Notes: generated by a model from the letters alone, not told the origin. Numbered from the stretch's first letter, positions 1 through 11,696 are shown. The stretch is 64,000 nucleotides of DNA from Heloderma charlesbogerti (GCA_026122225.1 JANEZZ010002877.1:62001-126000), one strand, 5' to 3'. Numbers and translations are program-made.

Positions 1-2220
1 AGATTGATTATGTCCTTTGCAGCCAAAGATGGAGAAGCTCCATACAGTCAGTAAAAACAAGACCTGGAGCTGACTGTGGCTCAGATCATGAGCTGCTTCT
101 TCCAAAATTTCGGCTTAAATTGAAGAACGTTGGGAAAACCACTAAACCATTCAGGTATGACCTAAATCATATCCCTGATGAATATACAGTGGAGGTGAGG
201 AATAGATTTCAGGGATTAGACCTGATAGACAGAGTGCCTGAGAAACTATGGACGGAGGTCCGTAACATTGTTCAGGAGGCAGCAGCGAAATCCATCCCAA
301 AGAAAAAGAAATGCAAGAAAGCAAAGTGGCTGTCTGATGAGGCTTTACAAGTAGCTCACGAAAGAAGGGAAGCGAAAAGCAAGGGAGAAAGGGGAAGATA
401 TACCCAACTGAATGCAGAGTTCCAGAGAATAGCAAGGAGAGACAAGAAGGCCTTCTTAAATGAACAATGCAAAGAAATCGAGGAAAACAACAGAATGGGA
501 AAGACTAGAGATCTCTTCAAGAAAATTGGAGATCTCAAGGGAACGTTTTGTGCAAAGACGGGCATGATAAAGGACAAAGAAGGCAGGGACCTAACAGAAG
601 CAGATGAGATTAAGAAGAGGTGGCAAGAATACACAGAAGAACTATACAGGAAAGATCTGAATGTCCCTGATAGCCATGATAGTGCGGTCACTGAACTTGA
701 GCCGGACATCCTCGAGAGTGAAGTCAAGTGGGCCTTAGGAAGCATTAGTAACAACAAAGCTAGCGGAGATGACAGTATTCCAGCCGAGCTATTTAAAATC
801 CTAAAAGATGATGCTGTTAAAGTGCTGCATTCAATATGCCAATAAATCTGGAACGCTCAACAGTAGCCACAAGACTGGAAAAGGTCAGTTTACATTCCAA
901 TTCCAAAGAAGGGCAACGCCAAAGAGTGTTCAAACTACCGCACAATTGCGCTCATTTCACATGCCAGCAAGGTGATGCTCAAAATCCTACAAGCTAGGCT
1001 TCAGCAGTATGCGAACCGAGAACTACCAGAAGTACAAGCTGGGTTTAGAAGAGGCAGAGGAACTAGAGATCAAATCACCAACGTTCGCTGCATCATGGAG
1101 AAAGCAAGAGAATTCCAGAAAAACGTCTATTTCTGCTTCATTGACTACGCTAAAGCCTTTGATTGTGTGGATCACAACAAACTGTGGCAAATTCTTAAAG
1201 TGATGGGAGTACCAGACCACCTTACCTGTCTCCTGAGAAACCTGTACGAGGGTCAAGAAGCAACAGTAAGAACCAGACATGGAACAACCGATTGGTTCCA
1301 AATTGGGAAAGGAGTACGACAAGGCTGCATATTGTCACCCTGCTTATTTAACTTATATGCAGAGTACATCATGAGAAATGCCGGGTTGGATGAATCAGAG
1401 GTCGGAATTAAGATTGCCGGGAGAATTATCAACAACCTCCGATATGCAGACGATACCACCCTAATGGCAGAAAGCGAAGAGGATCTCAAGAGCCTCTTGT
1501 TGAGGGTGAAAGAGGAGAGTGCAAAAGCTGGTTTGAAACTCAACTTTAAAAAAACTAAGATCATGGCATCTGGCCCCATCACTTCCTGGCATATAGAAGG
1601 GGAAGAAATGGAAGCAGTGACAGATTTTACTTTCTTGGGCTCCAAGATCACCGCAGACGGTGACTGTAGCCATGAAATTAAAAGACGCTTGCTCCTTGGG
1701 AGGAAAGCTATGGCCAACCTAGACAGCATAGTAAGAAGCAGAGACATCACCTTGCCGACAAAGGTCCGTCTAATCAAAGCTATGGTTTTCCCAGTAGTAA
1801 TGTATGGCTGTGAGAGCTGGACTATAAGGAAGGCTGAGCGCCGAAGAATCGATGCTTTCGAACTGTGGTGCTGGAGAAGACTCTTACGAGTCCCCTGGAC
1901 TGCAAGGAGGTCAAATCAGTCCATCCTAAAGGAAATCAACCCTGAGTGCTCATTGGAAGGACAGATGCTGAAGCTCCAATATTTTGGCCACCTAATGCGA
2001 AGAGAAAACTCTCTGGAAAAGACCCTGATGCTGGGAAAGACTGAAGGCAAAAGGAGAAGGGGACGGCAGAGGATGAGATGGCTAGATAGCATCATGGATG
2101 CAATGAATATGAACTTGAGCACGCTCCGGGAGAGAGCGCAGGACAGGAAGGCCTGGCGTGCTATGGTCCATGGGGTCACGAAGAGTCGGACACGACTGAA
2201 CGACTGAACAACAACAACAG
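1..2220 (+). mobile_element. BovB (RTE-clade) LINE, 5' part outside the window
   Basis: This is the 3' part of a BovB non-LTR retrotransposon. It opens inside the endonuclease domain, runs through the reverse transcriptase, and ends with a short tail of CAACAA repeats at about 2205-2219 followed by unrelated AT-rich DNA. The same protein is encoded on the - strand at 25032-29339, so the assignment rests both on the family's typical protein and on internal comparison. The 5' end and therefore the target duplication lie outside the window. Confidence 0.93.
3..2207 (+). pseudogene. BovB ORF2 (endonuclease-reverse transcriptase), two stop codons
   Basis: One continuous frame encodes the end of an APE-type endonuclease (SDHELL near 86-106), a linker, and a reverse transcriptase with the catalytic YADD at 1443-1454. 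The C-terminal region typical of BovB (YGCESW, WCWRRLLRVPW) follows, and the frame ends at TGA 2205-2207. In the host cell the protein would nick DNA and copy its own RNA at the nick. Only two stops break the frame: TAA at 843-845, where the - strand copy has a glutamine codon, and TAG at 864-866, where that copy has tryptophan. Both look like single transitions and no frameshift was found. The copy is dead but young. Confidence 0.9.
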
Positions 2221-5200
2221 ACATTTCTAAATATATTTTATGTGTTTATTTTTCTTGCAGTTTTCTATTCCCAGTACAAACTGAGAGACTCCTCCCATCC
2301 CCCAAGCATAGAACGTGCTGGGGAGTGGGTCTTTCATTTCATGCCCAGTAAGAGAAACAGGCTTTGCTCTCTCCTATGTTCTGTGGCATGGGCAGAGAAA
2401 TGGCGACTGACAGAGTTTGCAAAAGCTTTGTAAAAGATTTATTTTTGCTGATATATTGAATGAGTTACATCTCTGTCTAACTGGCTGTGTTTTGTATTTG
2501 CTTAAATCTTTTCATTCACATATGCCTAAGGCAATACACTTTCTAACAGAAATCTCTAGCAGTGGCAGGTGTTTCAACTTTCCAAATCACCTCTGCATCA
2601 CACAAAACACATTCTTATGATACAACAAAATTCTTCAGTGTGAAATAGCAAGTTTGATGTGTATCTTTCTCAAATACTCTGTTTTTAAACTACAGAGGTT
2701 GAAATTTATAGTTGTGTTTCATATAGCTATAATACAAGTTTGACTTTTCTAGTGGCTATTTTTAAATATTCACATCTTATTCATTTTGTTCTTAGCAGAG
2801 ATTCCAGTATCTATCTAACCTTGTCCATCAGTTTTCCAGGAACTTACCTTTTATTTTAGATATTAGGCCTAATGTATTCATAAACAGAAGTTCCATATGA
2901 GCAAGAAAAGTTTTGGCCATATACATTGGGCCTAGGAACTTGTGCAGATAAATATAATGTTAATATTTTTAACTCGGCATTTCCCAGAAGAGCTCAGAAC
3001 AGCTCACGAACTTGTTCTCTGCCTTCCTTAGCTTCACAACAATCCTAAGAGGTATGTTAGGCTGAAAAATAGTGATGAGCCCAAATTCACAATGCTTAAG
3101 GCTAGGTAGAGATTTAAACCCTATTCTTCCCTATCAGAGTCTTAACTGCCACAATAGTGGCTAATATATGAATGGCAGGGTATTCTAGTTTTCATGCATC
3201 TTCTTTTAGTTATTAACTTTCTAGGTTAGCACTAATATGACCACAATGTACATTTGTTTCCCCTTGGAACTAATTCAGTGGATACTCATCACAATCCTAG
3301 GCATCTTTATTTGGAAGTAAGCCCCATTGAGTTCAATGGAATTACTCTATGGTCAATATGTTTAGGACTGAAGCTATTGCACCAACCATTTTTAATACTC
3401 CAGTTCTTAAGATTAATGTTCCTGAACTATAACACATACTCAAAAGCAGATGCAGGACTTGTTGTCTGGTTGGTATGCTTGAATACATGATATATATTCA
3501 CTGGTGGTCAGCTGGTTTCCTCCAGATCCAGCTGGAACTAATCAGCCTCTGCTTTCAACTGGTAGCCACCAGGTAGGCTTGTGTTCTTGTTTTATGGTGG
3601 AAAGAAGCAGGGATTATTCTCTCTCTCTCTCAGGTAAATATAGAACAGATGTTCCTATGTTAACACTTTGAGTTGTCAAATGTAGATTGTCAAAATGGTG
3701 GAAATTACATTCTAAGCTAGCTTAGGTGTCTAGGTCCATTTATAGCTAAGATGATTTTTTTATTATTATTGAGAGGAATAATATGCAAAAGTGTTTTACA
3801 AGACAGAGCTTGGTTTCTTGTTTGAATATGTTATTTTTCTAATACATTTTTCTAGAAATACTACAATAGAATATACTAGAATACATTTTTCTAGTAATAT
3901 GGTCTAGTAATACATTTTATAGTATGTAAGATTCAGAATTGTCTCTGCTTACTCTGTACATTTTAAAATTGTTTTAAAGTTTTAAACTGTTAGTCACCTT
4001 GGGATGCAAGGTGACTCGAAAATACTTTATAATTAAATATGTGGCAAGCAGCTTAAAGGACTGCCCAACAAAGTGGTGTATTTATTTATTTTTTGCTTGC
4101 TTAAATTATTCATATATAGCTTTAATAACCTGGTAATTCATAATTTGCTATAAGAAATTGCTAATTACTTTCAGGGATTCCTTTAACTGAGTGATGCTTC
4201 TAACATTTGAAGCCTGACCTGGTGGTGGTTTACTCAGAAGTAAGTCCCACTGAATTCATTGCAGCTTACTCTTCATGGAAGAATATGCATAGGTTTATTC
4301 TGGGATTAGATTAATTTGACTATCTCTAGGTTTTCTCATACAAGTGAGAGGCCAGTTTGGGCAAATGCATTATTGTGCGTTATCTTGTGATCTCAATTAG
4401 GCTTAGAAATGTAGTTTGTTCTTCTCTTCCAAGAAGTGTTTGGTAAACAACAGCCTGTCAAACTCTGGTAAGAAGCCACTGTGGCTTTTAATATTCCTTA
4501 ATATTTGTGTTCCTTAATATTTACACTTCTTGAAATGTTTTACAGAACTGCAGTGCTTTTTGGAAACAATTCAAGAGTATGAATCTTCTGAGAAACAGGA
4601 TACTAAGCTGTAAATCCGGCAGCAGCTAATGTGTAGAATTCATTCAGGCTTCATTCATGTTATAATTGAAATTCTCCAGCAGTGTTGCCACATAGCATAA
4701 AGAGATCTCTGCCAGGGTCTTCTACCACCAAAGTATTTTTGAGCCATTGTGTTGCTGAAAGCTATTGTCACATAATCAACAGATGATGGTAGAAGTTTGA
4801 AAGTAAAGAATGCCTCCTCTCTGTGGGGTGTATTCTTGCCTTTTGTCATTGGCAAACTAATCAACCTCATTTTTAGTGCTTGGTTGAACTATAATACTTC
4901 CTCCAAATTATACCAGCAAGGCCCTTCCCCAGGGAATACTGTGCAATCCCTTAATCTCTCTCATACAATTGGCAGTTCTCTTCAATGTTATAGTATCTCT
5001 CTTTAATGAAAGTATATTATTCTCCAGCTTCTACCCTTTTGTTTGTTTTGTTTTGTTTTTGCTAAGGGCATTTCCTTTATCAATGGGTCAAATCTGCTGG
5101 AACTTTCATGTGCCTGGGCAAGAGATTTGGAAGTTGAGCTGCAAAGTGTTTAAACTTTAAACAGGTGAAAGACATAACAGTATCATCTGCTAGTGTAGAC

Positions 5201-5765
5201 TGCAAGGTATTCTGGTAGACTTTTATCTTTGCTTTTCAGGAGATAGGTGCTAGGCGCTCTTCTCAGAAATATCTTTGCAGTGTTTTAGGAAAGCAGAACT
5301 GGAGATTTGAGTTATTGCAAGTGCTTAAACTACCATGGTAATTCTACTCTTTATAAAAAATAAAACTTGCACTAATTTGTGACTCCAGAATTGCAGAAAA
5401 AGTATAATTGGATTAAGGAACCACTGCAGGATTCTATAGGTTAAGCAAGGGATTTATCTTATTCTGTAGCTGTGATCTTCATGTATGTGTATCCCAATGT
5501 TTGCTTTAACCTCTTCGACACACACTGCATTTGTATTTTGATTGAAGTCTGTACATAGGCAAAAGCATCGTGTGGGCTTTTAAAGAGTCTTGTAATATAC
5601 TCATTCTCCATAACTAAATTAAATGCTGAATTCTCTTTTGCTTTAATTTCATCCTGGGGTGATTTGAAACCTTTATCCATGTGGTTTTCTGGAAGTACAA
5701 CTGTATTTTGGTGTCTGAAAAGTGAAATTACCTTTTCAAATGTGGAATATGCCAATGAGTAAAGC

Positions 5766-5766
<1 letters not shown>
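2221..5766. other. AT-rich noncoding DNA with old repeat fragments
   Basis: No gene is supported; open frames here are short and unlike known proteins. About 2970-3150 resembles a common reptile interspersed repeat (a phrase like 'cacaacaatcctaagaggtatgtta'-type sequence also occurs at 33790-33830). The segments 3290-3345 and 4225-4305 carry the 'aagtaagccccattga' phrase of another abundant repeat. An L2-like LINE tail lies at about 3960-4050. The rest shows nothing recognisable. Confidence 0.5.

Positions 5767-5804
<38 letters not shown>
5767..5804. repeat. (AC)n microsatellite
   Basis: Uninterrupted AC dinucleotide run of about 19 units. It produces a spurious valine-cysteine open frame on the - strand. 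Confidence 0.97.
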
Positions 5805-5806
<2 letters not shown>

Positions 5807-6095
5807 TCCCAGTTAAGACTTGCTAAACTCCAGTTAAAGCAGAAGGGTTTTACTGTCGTTCAGAAAGATCACCGGGTTGTATCAAGCCTCTTTTCCCCCC
5901 TTTGTTTTCTTTTAGAATAAAGGAGTTCTACACCTGGACTGGTCCACAAAGGCACTTAAGTTTTTCCTGCCAGAGGTTTGACAATGAGAGGAGGGGGAAA
6001 ATCTTTGATAGGATAAGGGAAAAAGTAATGCTCCTGAAGGTGGTTCAGTTTCTGTTGTACTGCTCAGGCTGTGTCAGGGCTGCATAACCTCAGGC

Positions 6096-6406
6096 CAGGG
6101 GTCAAATCCAGTCCTCCGGGGGTCCCAATCCAGCCCTCTTGCTTCCCCAGAAGACCACGCCCCTTCCCCCAGCCCCAGCCCCTTTCCCCCACCCACCAAT
6201 CACTTGGTGGTTTCCCAGAGTTTTTGCCATTTCCCCTCCATTCTAAAAGGTTGAAATGCCTCTCCTAAGGCTGAGTTCCTGGCAGTAAGAACTTTAAGTT
6301 ACAATATATGGGTATTTTCAGCCCCACCCACCACTGGAATGTGGCCCTGGGGAGCTTCTCCAAAATGGAATTCAGCTCTTGAGATGAAAGAGGTTCTGTG
6401 CCCCTG
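6096..6406 (+). mobile_element. hAT-type MITE, copy A of a 310-340 bp family
   Basis: The ends are CAGGGGTCAAAT and TGTGCCCCTG, the short CAGGG-type inverted termini expected of hAT elements. The body matches 31477-31818 and the split copy 37314-37500 plus 41277-41402; shared phrases include 'attctaaaaggttgaaatgc' and 'ccaccactggaatg'. There is no coding capacity. Flanking 8-mers (cctcaggc, acctatgt) do not match convincingly, so this copy's target duplication is eroded. Confidence 0.72.
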
Positions 6407-6474
6407 ACCTATGTTGTAGAAAAGTGCTTAGTCTAGTTTGCTTCATTGGCCTTGAGGTGGTGCTGAGGTCTTCC

Positions 6475-6509
6475 CATTCATTCATTCATTCATTCATTCA
6501 TTCATTCAT
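6475..6509. repeat. (ATTC)n microsatellite
   Basis: About eight tandem ATTC tetramers. Confidence 0.95.
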
Positions 6510-8824
6510 GCACCAGCTTGAAAACGGGTGTTCTGATGATGAAGGGGGCCAGGACTTGTCCTATGACCTCACTTGCATCCTTCATGAGAGTGAGAAAAGC
6601 AGTTAAAAACAATAAACAATTGCATACATTGGGACAAACCTTAGTTGAATGAAAGCTGAAATGTATTTGGAGAGCAAAAATAAGAATGGTTGAATATAAG
6701 TGTTCAAGAGCTGTAATAAGGTCGTGCCAGTGGCGCCTGCCTTGTTGACAGGTTACTTGAATATGGATGCCTAAAGTGGCAGAGACAATGTCCAAATTTG
6801 GAAAACAGGCTCAAACTTGTGGGAGGAAGGTACATGATTTCATCAAAGGGAGGGGGTGGGATCCTATATTTCTCTGGGCTACCTTTTTCTTAGGTCTGCT
6901 CTGAGCCACTTCCATTTGGATATGTGATCCAGGCATCTTTCCTTCTTCTGTATTTGTGGCTCTGTTCAGTTTCACCAAAAAGATGTGATAATACAAAAGG
7001 AATCTACTCTCCAGTTTGGGAACTGATAACCTATGGCAAGAACACCCTTAAGAAAGCCGTAGGCCTCCAACCATGATGATACAATTAAATGTGTTTCTTC
7101 TGTATCAAAGCCTGCTGCCAAATGGCACCCTAAATGTGGGTTTGAAGCATTGTAGCCTGACAGTATTTTATAAATAAGGAACAATTGGTGTGTCTGCGGC
7201 TCATATGACTGAGGTGAATGCTTCCTTGGTCCTTGTCATATGCCTGATGATTCAGTCAAGTGTCATATCTTACAGTTATATCATTTGCTTTCTAATGAAA
7301 ACGTCTTTGTCTTTGCAAGCCAAGGTTATGACCTTTTTTTCTGGACCTGTTCTCAAAGCAGATTACTCACAACTAAAATTCCAGATGTCTTCAGTCCTAA
7401 TGTCAGCTCCTCAAATATTTTTGGTAGTTTATTTTACTGGTCTACTATGTCTGAGTATCCCCCCTCCCCCACCTCCCGCAAACCCCTGGTAGTTCCTAAT
7501 TCTGCTATAGCACTTGTACAAATGTTGGTTTCATATTAAAACTGGACAGAATGTTGTAACAGTGTGAAGTGCAACAGTGATCTGTTCTGTGGTGTGTGTG
7601 TGCCCCCGCCCTCCGAGGTGAAGTGAGTTGCGATCACAGCCTTCTCAGCTGTGGTGTCCCATTCACCAAATTCTCTCCCTAGAGAGAACTGCCTAGTGCC
7701 AACATTTTAGTGCCAGGCAGATATTTTAGTGTGTTAATATTACTTTTAAAAAGTGTTATAGCTGATATTTCTGTATCTTATCTTGGTTTTGTAAACCACC
7801 CTGGAAGCTTTCCTGCAAACAAAAATCTGGTTGGCTGCTGTGGGAAATAGGATGCAGGACTAGATAGGCCCTTTGGTCTGATCCAGCAGAACTGCTCCTG
7901 TGTTGACGATAGCAAGTGTGAACTGCTCCCAGCAACCAGGCAGGTAAGGTCTAATAAACTAGACTTGGTTCTTTCCTCCCTTTTTAGGCTGGCTGTTGGT
8001 ATACCACAAATAACTACCTTGTTCGTGTGCCCACACATACTTGGAACAAATGTTTGTCAGCTAGTAATTTCTGTTGATTGACTTGCAACACTGAAGGAAT
8101 ATGAAGTTTGTTTACTTCTATGAAGATAAACAATGCTGTAGACACTGTATTTAGAAACTTGGGTGGGATACTGTCTCTTTCCAGGAAGAGTTGTAGTTAT
8201 TGCAGGATGCTTGGTAAGTCCCCCCACCCTGCCCTGTCCTCCAGAAGGTATGTATGTATTACATTTCTATACATCCAAATAGACGAAACACTCTTGCGTG
8301 ACTTTTAAGGCGACTTTGTAGCAAAAAGCACCTCTTTAGATATAAAAAGTACCACTGTGCTGAACCCTGCCCCTATTTTCATGATTTTTTTCTCTCCCTG
8401 CATTTTTTTCTACCTCTTTCACAGGGAGGGGGAGAATATTTTTCTCGGGGGGTGGGGGAGGTTTCTGCATACCTTTTCAAGTGTAGGAAGTGACTGAGGG
8501 ATCTTTTTAATTTTTTTTTTGTTTAGTTTAAAAACGGCCCGGGCACTTTCAGCATCAGAGGCTCTTCGCAGAGGGCATTCACCAACTTTTGCAGCATCTC
8601 AGGCGTCTCTGCAAAGAGCCCTGTGCTGCTGCAAGCAAGCACAGAATTTTTCTAAAGCTCTAAAAGTCCCATTTGTTCTCACTTGCAGCAGCATGGGGTT
8701 CTTTGCGGACAGGCTTCTGCAGCCTGGGCACTCTTCCTGAATGCCTGCGAGAGCGTGCGTGGTCTCATGGGAGTTCGGGAAGCGCTGCGGGGCTGGAGAA
8801 GCCTCTCTGTAAAGAGACTTATGC
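6510..8824. other. Noncoding DNA with L2-like tail and GC-rich stretch
   Basis: A + strand L2-like LINE tail is visible at about 7600-7830 (phrases 'gccttctcagctgtggtg' and 'gtaaaccaccctggaa'). A fragment of the 'actagatggacccttggtctgatccagca' type repeat, cut short here, lies near 7857-7895. From 8519 to 8824 the sequence is GC-richer with several CpGs, but no motif or protein family was recognised. No gene is supported. Confidence 0.45.
8817..8824. repeat. 8-bp target-site duplication, left
   Basis: ACTTATGC immediately before the hAT-type terminus TAGGGATG. An identical 8-mer follows the element at 9583-9590. Confidence 0.9.
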
Positions 8825-9041
8825 TAGGGATGTATGAATCCCTTACCTTGCCCTGCTGAGGGGCATCCGCGGTGGGGGGGAGGCACTCCGTCCCTCCCCC
8901 CGGAATCCTTGACACGGGGGAAGGCGCTCCGTCCCTCCCCCTGGAATCCTGCCTGGCCGGCTCCGCTCCGCGGCCAAGCTGCGGAGCCGCCAGCCAGCTC
9001 TGGCCACCCGCAGCTGGACATCCGGCCGCTGGGCAGCCCTG

Positions 9042-9089
9042 CAGGGACGCAAATGGTGGCTGTCGTAGCTGCCACCATTTGCGTCCCTG
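9042..9089. repeat. Palindrome 1 (19-bp arms, 10-bp loop)
   Basis: Arms CAGGGACGCAAATGGTGGC at 9042-9060 and its exact complement at 9071-9089. Confidence 0.93.
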
Positions 9090-9096
9090 TATTGAG

Positions 9097-9136
9097 CCGT
9101 GATAGGCTACGTAAATATTTACATAGCCTATCACGG
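9097..9136. repeat. Palindrome 2 (40 bp, almost perfect)
   Basis: CCGTGATAGGCTACGTAAAT at 9097-9116 pairs with 9117-9136 with one mismatch and no loop. Confidence 0.93.
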
Positions 9137-9152
9137 CAGGGGGAAAAACCCC

Positions 9153-9194
9153 AGCGTACGCAAATGGCGGCGGCTACCGCCATTTGCGTACGCT
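9153..9194. repeat. Palindrome 3 (18-bp arms, 6-bp loop)
   Basis: AGCGTACGCAAATGGCGG at 9153-9170 pairs exactly with 9177-9194. The pairing extends outward through the flanking A and T runs into palindromes 2 and 4, making a larger nested fold from about 9117 to 9231. Confidence 0.93.
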
Positions 9195-9210
9195 AGGTTT
9201 TTTCCCCTCT

Positions 9211-9252
9211 GCCGTGATAGGCTACGTAAGTATTTACGTAGCTGATCACGGC
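9211..9252. repeat. Palindrome 4 (about 42 bp)
   Basis: GCCGTGATAGGCTACGTAA pairs with the following half; a small mismatch lies at about 9242-9244. Confidence 0.9.
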
Positions 9253-9330
9253 AGGGGGGGAAAAACCCCAGAGTATGCAAATGGCGGTAGCCATCGCCAT
9301 TTGCATACACTGGGGTTTCTCCCCCCCTGC
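9251..9330. repeat. Palindrome 5 (about 36-bp arms)
   Basis: The core GTATGCAAATGGCG at 9273-9286 pairs exactly with 9295-9308. The arms extend outward through a G-run and A-run (9251-9265) that pair with the T-run and C-run at 9314-9330. Confidence 0.88.
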
Positions 9331-9358
9331 CGTGAACTCCATTTGCGTCCCTGCGGAG

Positions 9359-9400
9359 GCCGTGATAGGCTACGTAAGTATTTACGTAGCCTATCACAGC
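9359..9400. repeat. Palindrome 6 (about 40 bp)
   Basis: CCGTGATAGGCTACGTAAGT faces a nearly perfect complement with no loop. Confidence 0.92.
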
Positions 9401-9582
9401 TTGAAGAGGAGGAAGCGAATGGCAGCAAAGCAGCGTGGATGGGAGCAGGTAAGTGCTCCGTTTCGCGTGCCTTTCGTGGGGTGGGGGCGGTGGGGACTTC
9501 GTTCCTCGACGGATTTCGGGGGGCCAAATGCACTGGCATTCGGCCTCACCGAGATCTGTCGTGGAATTCTCTGACAACCCTA

Positions 9583-9590
9583 ACTTATGC
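9583..9590. repeat. 8-bp target-site duplication, right
   Basis: ACTTATGC, identical to 8817-8824. Confidence 0.9.
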
Positions 9591-9837
9591 TGCTGCAAGT
9601 ATACAGCATGCAACTCTTGCTGCAAGTTGCTCCTCTCCCTAAGGAGAAAATTAATAGAAAGTCTTGCCTCCCCAGCGTCTTTTGCAAGAGTTTTCATTTT
9701 GCCTCCGCTCCCCCACAAACTGCCAAAAATGGAAGAATCGAAATATTCGGCACAACGCTAATTAAAAGTGAAAGCAGGTTAATTGGCTGGCTTAAATTGC
9801 TCTCCGTGAAGGTCAGTTTACCCAACACGTCCACAGC

Positions 9838-11005
9838 TTGTTTATTTTTATTTATTTATTTATTTACTGATGATATTTTTGTGCTGCCTCTCTGAAGACA
9901 ATCAAGGCAGTTTACAAAAAATTCAGAAGGTAAAACAATCAACTAAAATATAGTAAAACATTAAAAACAGTCTTTCAAACCATTATAACAATTTTAAAAG
10001 CCAAGTTAAAAAGACCCCCTTTCCTGAATGCAGAGACCATGTAGGGACCATTCACAGGTCCAAAGGGAGTGTATTCCAGAGTTTGAGAGCAGCATAGGAG
10101 AAAACCCTTTCTGTATGCCTGACAGATGGCATACAAGGAAGGATGTCTTCAAAAGTACCTCTCCCTAATAACTGAGCAGGTTTATACTACAGCTGGGCTA
10201 AAATGTTGACCCCCGCTCTTTTTGACCAGTTGTGAGGGGTGAAGAGTGAAAAGAAACGACCTTGAAAACTGGGAAAGGCAGGAGAAATTTCTAGAGAGTT
10301 TCAACTAGGAGTGGGCTTATTTATTAGGACAAAGTGGCTAAGGGATTTGTTTTCCTTTTTTAACACTTTAAAAGTACACTCTCATTGGCTGCTGCTCAGA
10401 GCTGGGGAGACTGTCCACTGCAGTTTCCTGCCTCAGATCTAGATGAGGAACTAGAGACATTCCTGAAGTTGTTTATGAGGGCCAAAGTAAACTTTCTGCT
10501 TACTTACCTCAGTGTAAGAGCATGTGGCCCCCATTCAGATTGGAACCATGGTGACTCGGGCGGAGGACTTAAGCTTTTCCCTGTCCCATTATTGGGCTGA
10601 AATTTCTCTCTCTCACGCGCACGCGCGCTCTGGGAAGGGGCTGTTAAGAAAAGAAAAAATGATGTCCGTGGATTCCAAGAAATAGAAAGAAAATAAATAA
10701 AACCCTCAACCATCTTGTCCTAATAAGTAAGATAAGACCATCCCCACTCCACACTGGTCTAAAATTTCCCAGAAATTTCCCCTGAGCCACCAATCCCCCC
10801 TCTTTTTTCTCAAGCAGGCAAATGGACCGGCAAAAATGCAGGTGGATGTTGGGCCCAAGACTAGTTCACACCAAGATAGGCGGTCCTTCAGATAGCCAAG
10901 CTCTAAGCCACTTAAAGCTTTAATGTAAAGGTTTAAACCTACACCTTAAATTGAGCCTGGAAAACAACTGGCAACGATTAGCAGTGTATATGTTAATGTG
11001 TAAAC
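9838..11005 (-). mobile_element. L2-like LINE tail, interrupted
   Basis: A TTTA-rich run at 9840-9867 is followed by the reverse complement of an L2-like LINE tail (9868-10190, and again about 10860-11005 with 'taaagctttaatgtaaaggtttaaac'). The related tails at 22449-22950, 34055-34470 and 43965-44540 support the family call. The middle is occupied by unrelated sequence, including the inverted-repeat element at 10317-10732. Confidence 0.55.
10317..10732. mobile_element. Candidate inverted-repeat element inside the L2 tail
   Basis: CTTATTTATTAGGACAAAGTGG-like sequence at 10317-10338 is repeated inverted at 10711-10732 with about three mismatches. A further GGAGTGGG match lies outside both arms. 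The segment 10495-10560 resembles one arm of the inverted-repeat element at 61156-61545. No coding capacity and no clear target duplication. Confidence 0.45.
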
Positions 11006-11250
11006 TGTACGCTGACCCAGGATAGCCAGCAGATGTGTCCTGCCTGGCACAGATAACTGGTGTTCCTTCCCTGAACAATAGGGAAGTGTTCCAACTACTT
11101 TACGGCTTCTTTCTATCTTTATCCAGTGTGTGGTGGGAATGCCTGTGTGCCCAGTGCAGGAAAATAGACGTAGGTAGGTAGTGAACTTTGTGCAATTGTC
11201 ATGCTTCCCAGATAGGATCTTCATGTTTTAACTAGCCCTAGGATATAAAC

Positions 11251-11696
11251 TAGAGATGTACGATACCCCCTTAGCTGGAGTCCACAGGGGGGAAGGCGAT
11301 CCGTCCCTCCCCCCGGAATCCTCGCCGGCCGGCTCCGCTCCACAGCAAGTCTGCGAAGCTGCTGGCCAGCTCCAGCTGCTGGGATGTAAATGGTGTGTGG
11401 CGTAGCAGACGCCATTTGTGTCCCTGCTCTTTGCTGTGATAGGCTACGTAAAGATTTACATAGCCTATCACAGCAAAGGGAAGGGACGTAAATGGCGTCT
11501 GTTACACCGGACGCCATTTTCTTCCACAGGATGGCAGTGAATGGACCGGACCTGGCCAGTGGCAGGTAGGATCCGTTCCAGCGCAACTTCACGGGGTGGC
11601 GGGGGTGGGTGGTCCGTTCCGCCACAGACTCCGAGGGGCCAGGTTCTAAGAATCCGGCCTCACTGGAGTCCGTGGCAGAATTCTCTAATATCCCTG
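11251..11696 (+). mobile_element. Hairpin-rich nonautonomous hAT-type element, copy 3
   Basis: This 446-bp element starts TAGAGATGTA and ends AATATCCCTG. It is flanked by the exact 8-bp duplication ATATAAAC at 11243-11250 and 11697-11704. The right end matches copy 2 (a 'ccggcctcactggagtccg' stretch against 'tcggcctcaccgagatctg'). One long palindrome occupies 11429-11478, flanked by AAATGGCGTC-type inverted segments at about 11384-11420 and 11485-11520. It has fewer hairpin modules than copies 1 and 2. Confidence 0.88.
11429..11478. repeat. 50-bp palindrome with TGTGATAGGCTACGTAAA arm
   Basis: Arms CTTTGCTGTGATAGGCTACG and its complement meet with almost no loop. It is the same module as in copies 1 and 2, lengthened by GCAAAG at the base. 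Confidence 0.92.

Larger units (their letters stand above)
8825..9582 (+). mobile_element. Hairpin-rich nonautonomous hAT-type element, copy 2
   Basis: This 758-bp element starts TAGGGATGTA and ends GACAACCCTA, with a perfect 8-bp duplication ACTTATGC on both sides. The first third is GC-rich. The middle (9042-9400) is a chain of six palindromes, alternating a GTGATAGGCTACGTAA hairpin with a GCAAATGGCGG hairpin. The last 130 bp match, in reverse complement, the left end of the copy at 27704-28653, which defines a family. No transposase is encoded. The open frames on both strands are by-products of the palindromes. Confidence 0.88.

Noticed and set aside
5459..5800. 113-codon - strand frame beginning with a valine-cysteine run
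   Set aside because: The start is the translated AC microsatellite; the remainder has no family similarity.
8519..8824. CpG-rich stretch as an SPSB4 promoter or first exon
   Set aside because: No promoter motif or splice donor was convincing and a hAT element adjoins it; the GC content alone is not enough.
8834..9642. Overlapping open frames of 100-195 codons on both strands at the GC-rich island
   Set aside because: They are produced by the palindromes and GC-rich ends of the hAT element; the peptides repeat palindrome translations such as DRLRKYLRSLS on both strands and match no protein family.
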